Source of the DNA: Amycolatopsis nalaikhensis
GTDB lineage: Bacteria; Actinomycetota; Actinomycetes; Mycobacteriales; Pseudonocardiaceae
DNA: 64,000 nt
Direction: 5' to 3'
Assembly (NCBI RefSeq): GCF_030264295.1
Contig: NZ_CP127173.1
Span: forward strand, 6,393,501 to 6,457,500
Shown here: piece after piece, positions 63,473-64,000 of the stretch
How the letters are laid out: the number at the start of each line of letters is the position of its first letter
Position numbering within the stretch: the first letter of the stretch is position 1
Notes under the pieces: model-generated
What the model was told of the DNA's origin: nothing
The model's database searches: none
What the model saw: the letters and a program-made list of their open reading frames with translations, nothing else
Program-made: the position numbers and the translations under genes

Positions 63473-64000
63473 GCCACTCGTCGATCTCGCGAAGCAGCCG
63501 CGCCTTCGTCGCTTCGGGCGCGAAGGACGCCTTCACACTCGCCCGCGCGAAGTCCGCCATCGCCGCGTCGTCGTAGCCGAACGTCCGCTGGACGCGGGCG
63601 TACTCCTCGGCCAAAGCCGCGCCCGTCACCGACGGGACGTCGGTGTTGATCGTGACCGTCAGACCCGCCTCGACCAGCCGGGGGAGCGGGTGCTCGGGCC
63701 AGGACGGCACCAGGCCCAGCGTCACGTTCGAGGACGGGCACACCTCCAGAGCGAGCCCGCGGTCGCGGACCTCCCGGACCAGGACGGGGTCTTCGAGGAC
63801 GCGGATGCCGTGCCCGAGCCGCTCGGTGCGGCCAACTTCCAGGGCTTCGCGGATGCTGTCCGGCCCCGCGTCCTCGCCTGTGTGGTGCAGCAGGCGGATC
63901 CCGGCGGCGCGGGCCTTCTCGAAGACCGTCGCGAACGGTCGCAGCGAGTGGTTTTCTTCGCCCGCCATGCCGATCGCGAAGACTTCGTCGTACTTCAGGG
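63450..64000 (-). CDS. Adenosine deaminase-family protein, N-terminus cut by window edge
   Basis: The C-terminal 183 codons of a metal-dependent deaminase; the gene continues past the right edge. Conserved pieces are HHTGEDAGPDSIREALEVGR (zinc ligand and acid Glu), ERLGHGIRVLEDP, LEVCPSSNVTLGLVPSWPEH and TINTDVPSVTG with the metal-binding Asp. The usual Asp-Asp-Pro reads Asp-Val-Pro, as in adenosine deaminase-like variants. It should convert adenosine or a related purine nucleoside to the inosine form. It converges on and overlaps the VWA gene. Confidence 0.85.
   Translation of the reverse strand, partial: LKYDEVFAIGMAGEENHSLRPFATVFEKARAAGIRLLHHTGEDAGPDSIREALEVGRTERLGHGIRVLEDPVLVREVRDRGLALEVCPSSNVTLGLVPSWPEHPLPRLVEAGLTVTINTDVPSVTGAALAEEYARVQRTFGYDDAAMADFARASVKASFAPEATKARLLREIDEWLTPAAGA

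Noticed and set aside
1..64000. tRNA, rRNA, insertion sequences or phage genes
   Set aside because: Looked for by eye on both strands (CCA-ended cloverleafs, transposase or integrase motifs, direct repeats at insertion ends) and found none I could support.

Overview
The window is high-GC actinobacterial chromosome, most likely from Amycolatopsis or a close relative in the Pseudonocardiaceae. This rests on the GC-rich third codon positions, frequent GTG/TTG starts, the ftsZ-pgeF-yggS-sepF-yggT-wag31 division block, a sigK/rskA locus arranged as in mycobacteria, SAM-IV and short-stem-I T-box leaders, and many genes with a TAnnnT -10 box directly before the start codon. I see no tRNA, rRNA, CRISPR array, transposase or phage gene. 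The genus call is recognition from memory, not a database result.

Left part (1-5.2 kb): a divergent MFS transporter/CGNR zinc-finger pair around a two-site operator; a small-protein/DUF6879/XRE-DUF5753 cassette followed by a 30-residue four-cysteine mini-protein; osmC with its thiol-sensing OhrR-type repressor; a DinB-family protein. From 5.2 to 10.7 kb lies a complete SigK locus: DUF1295 protein and cyclopropane-fatty-acyl synthase in one direction, FAD oxidoreductase, DUF1365, sigK and rskA in the other. Two mirror-image ECF-type promoters drive the two arms. rskA is followed directly by ftsZ and the division/polarity genes pgeF, a YggS-family gene, sepF, a YggT-family gene and wag31 (10.9-15.9 kb).

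Middle part (16-36.6 kb): a membrane protein with a C-terminal Cys cluster; an ArsR regulator divergent from an MFS efflux pump; a translationally coupled HSP90-family ATPase and 901-residue TPR protein; ileS behind a T-box; a penicillin-binding protein; a second, paralogous ArsR regulator; a K+/H+ antiporter; an M23 peptidase; a cysteine-desulfurase-like enzyme behind a SAM-IV riboswitch; lspA with an RluD-family pseudouridine synthase; and a proline-rich repeat protein.

Right part (36.7-64 kb): one 1654-residue gene made of three tandem DUF885 metallopeptidase-like domains; fumarylacetoacetase; a YihY-family protein; an F420-type LLM oxidoreductase; a sortase whose catalytic Cys is Ser; a frameshifted ppx/gppA gene; a GH65 phosphorylase/beta-phosphoglucomutase operon; several regulator/enzyme pairs, including a MarR gene and a flavin-binding-fold gene whose start codons overlap inside one palindrome; a SigC-like sigma factor with its zinc anti-sigma factor; a two-subunit molybdenum hydroxylase (iorBA type) with a PucR regulator; and a MoxR AAA+/VWA pair resembling CoxD/CoxE maturation factors. 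An adenosine deaminase-type gene runs off the right edge and the first MFS gene runs off the left edge.

The intergenic regions carry several families of long palindromes. The most striking is a mosaic of 30-bp units, each made of two small palindromes, found at three places (12.3, 45.1 and 54.4 kb) and bounded by a larger inverted repeat at the two complete copies.
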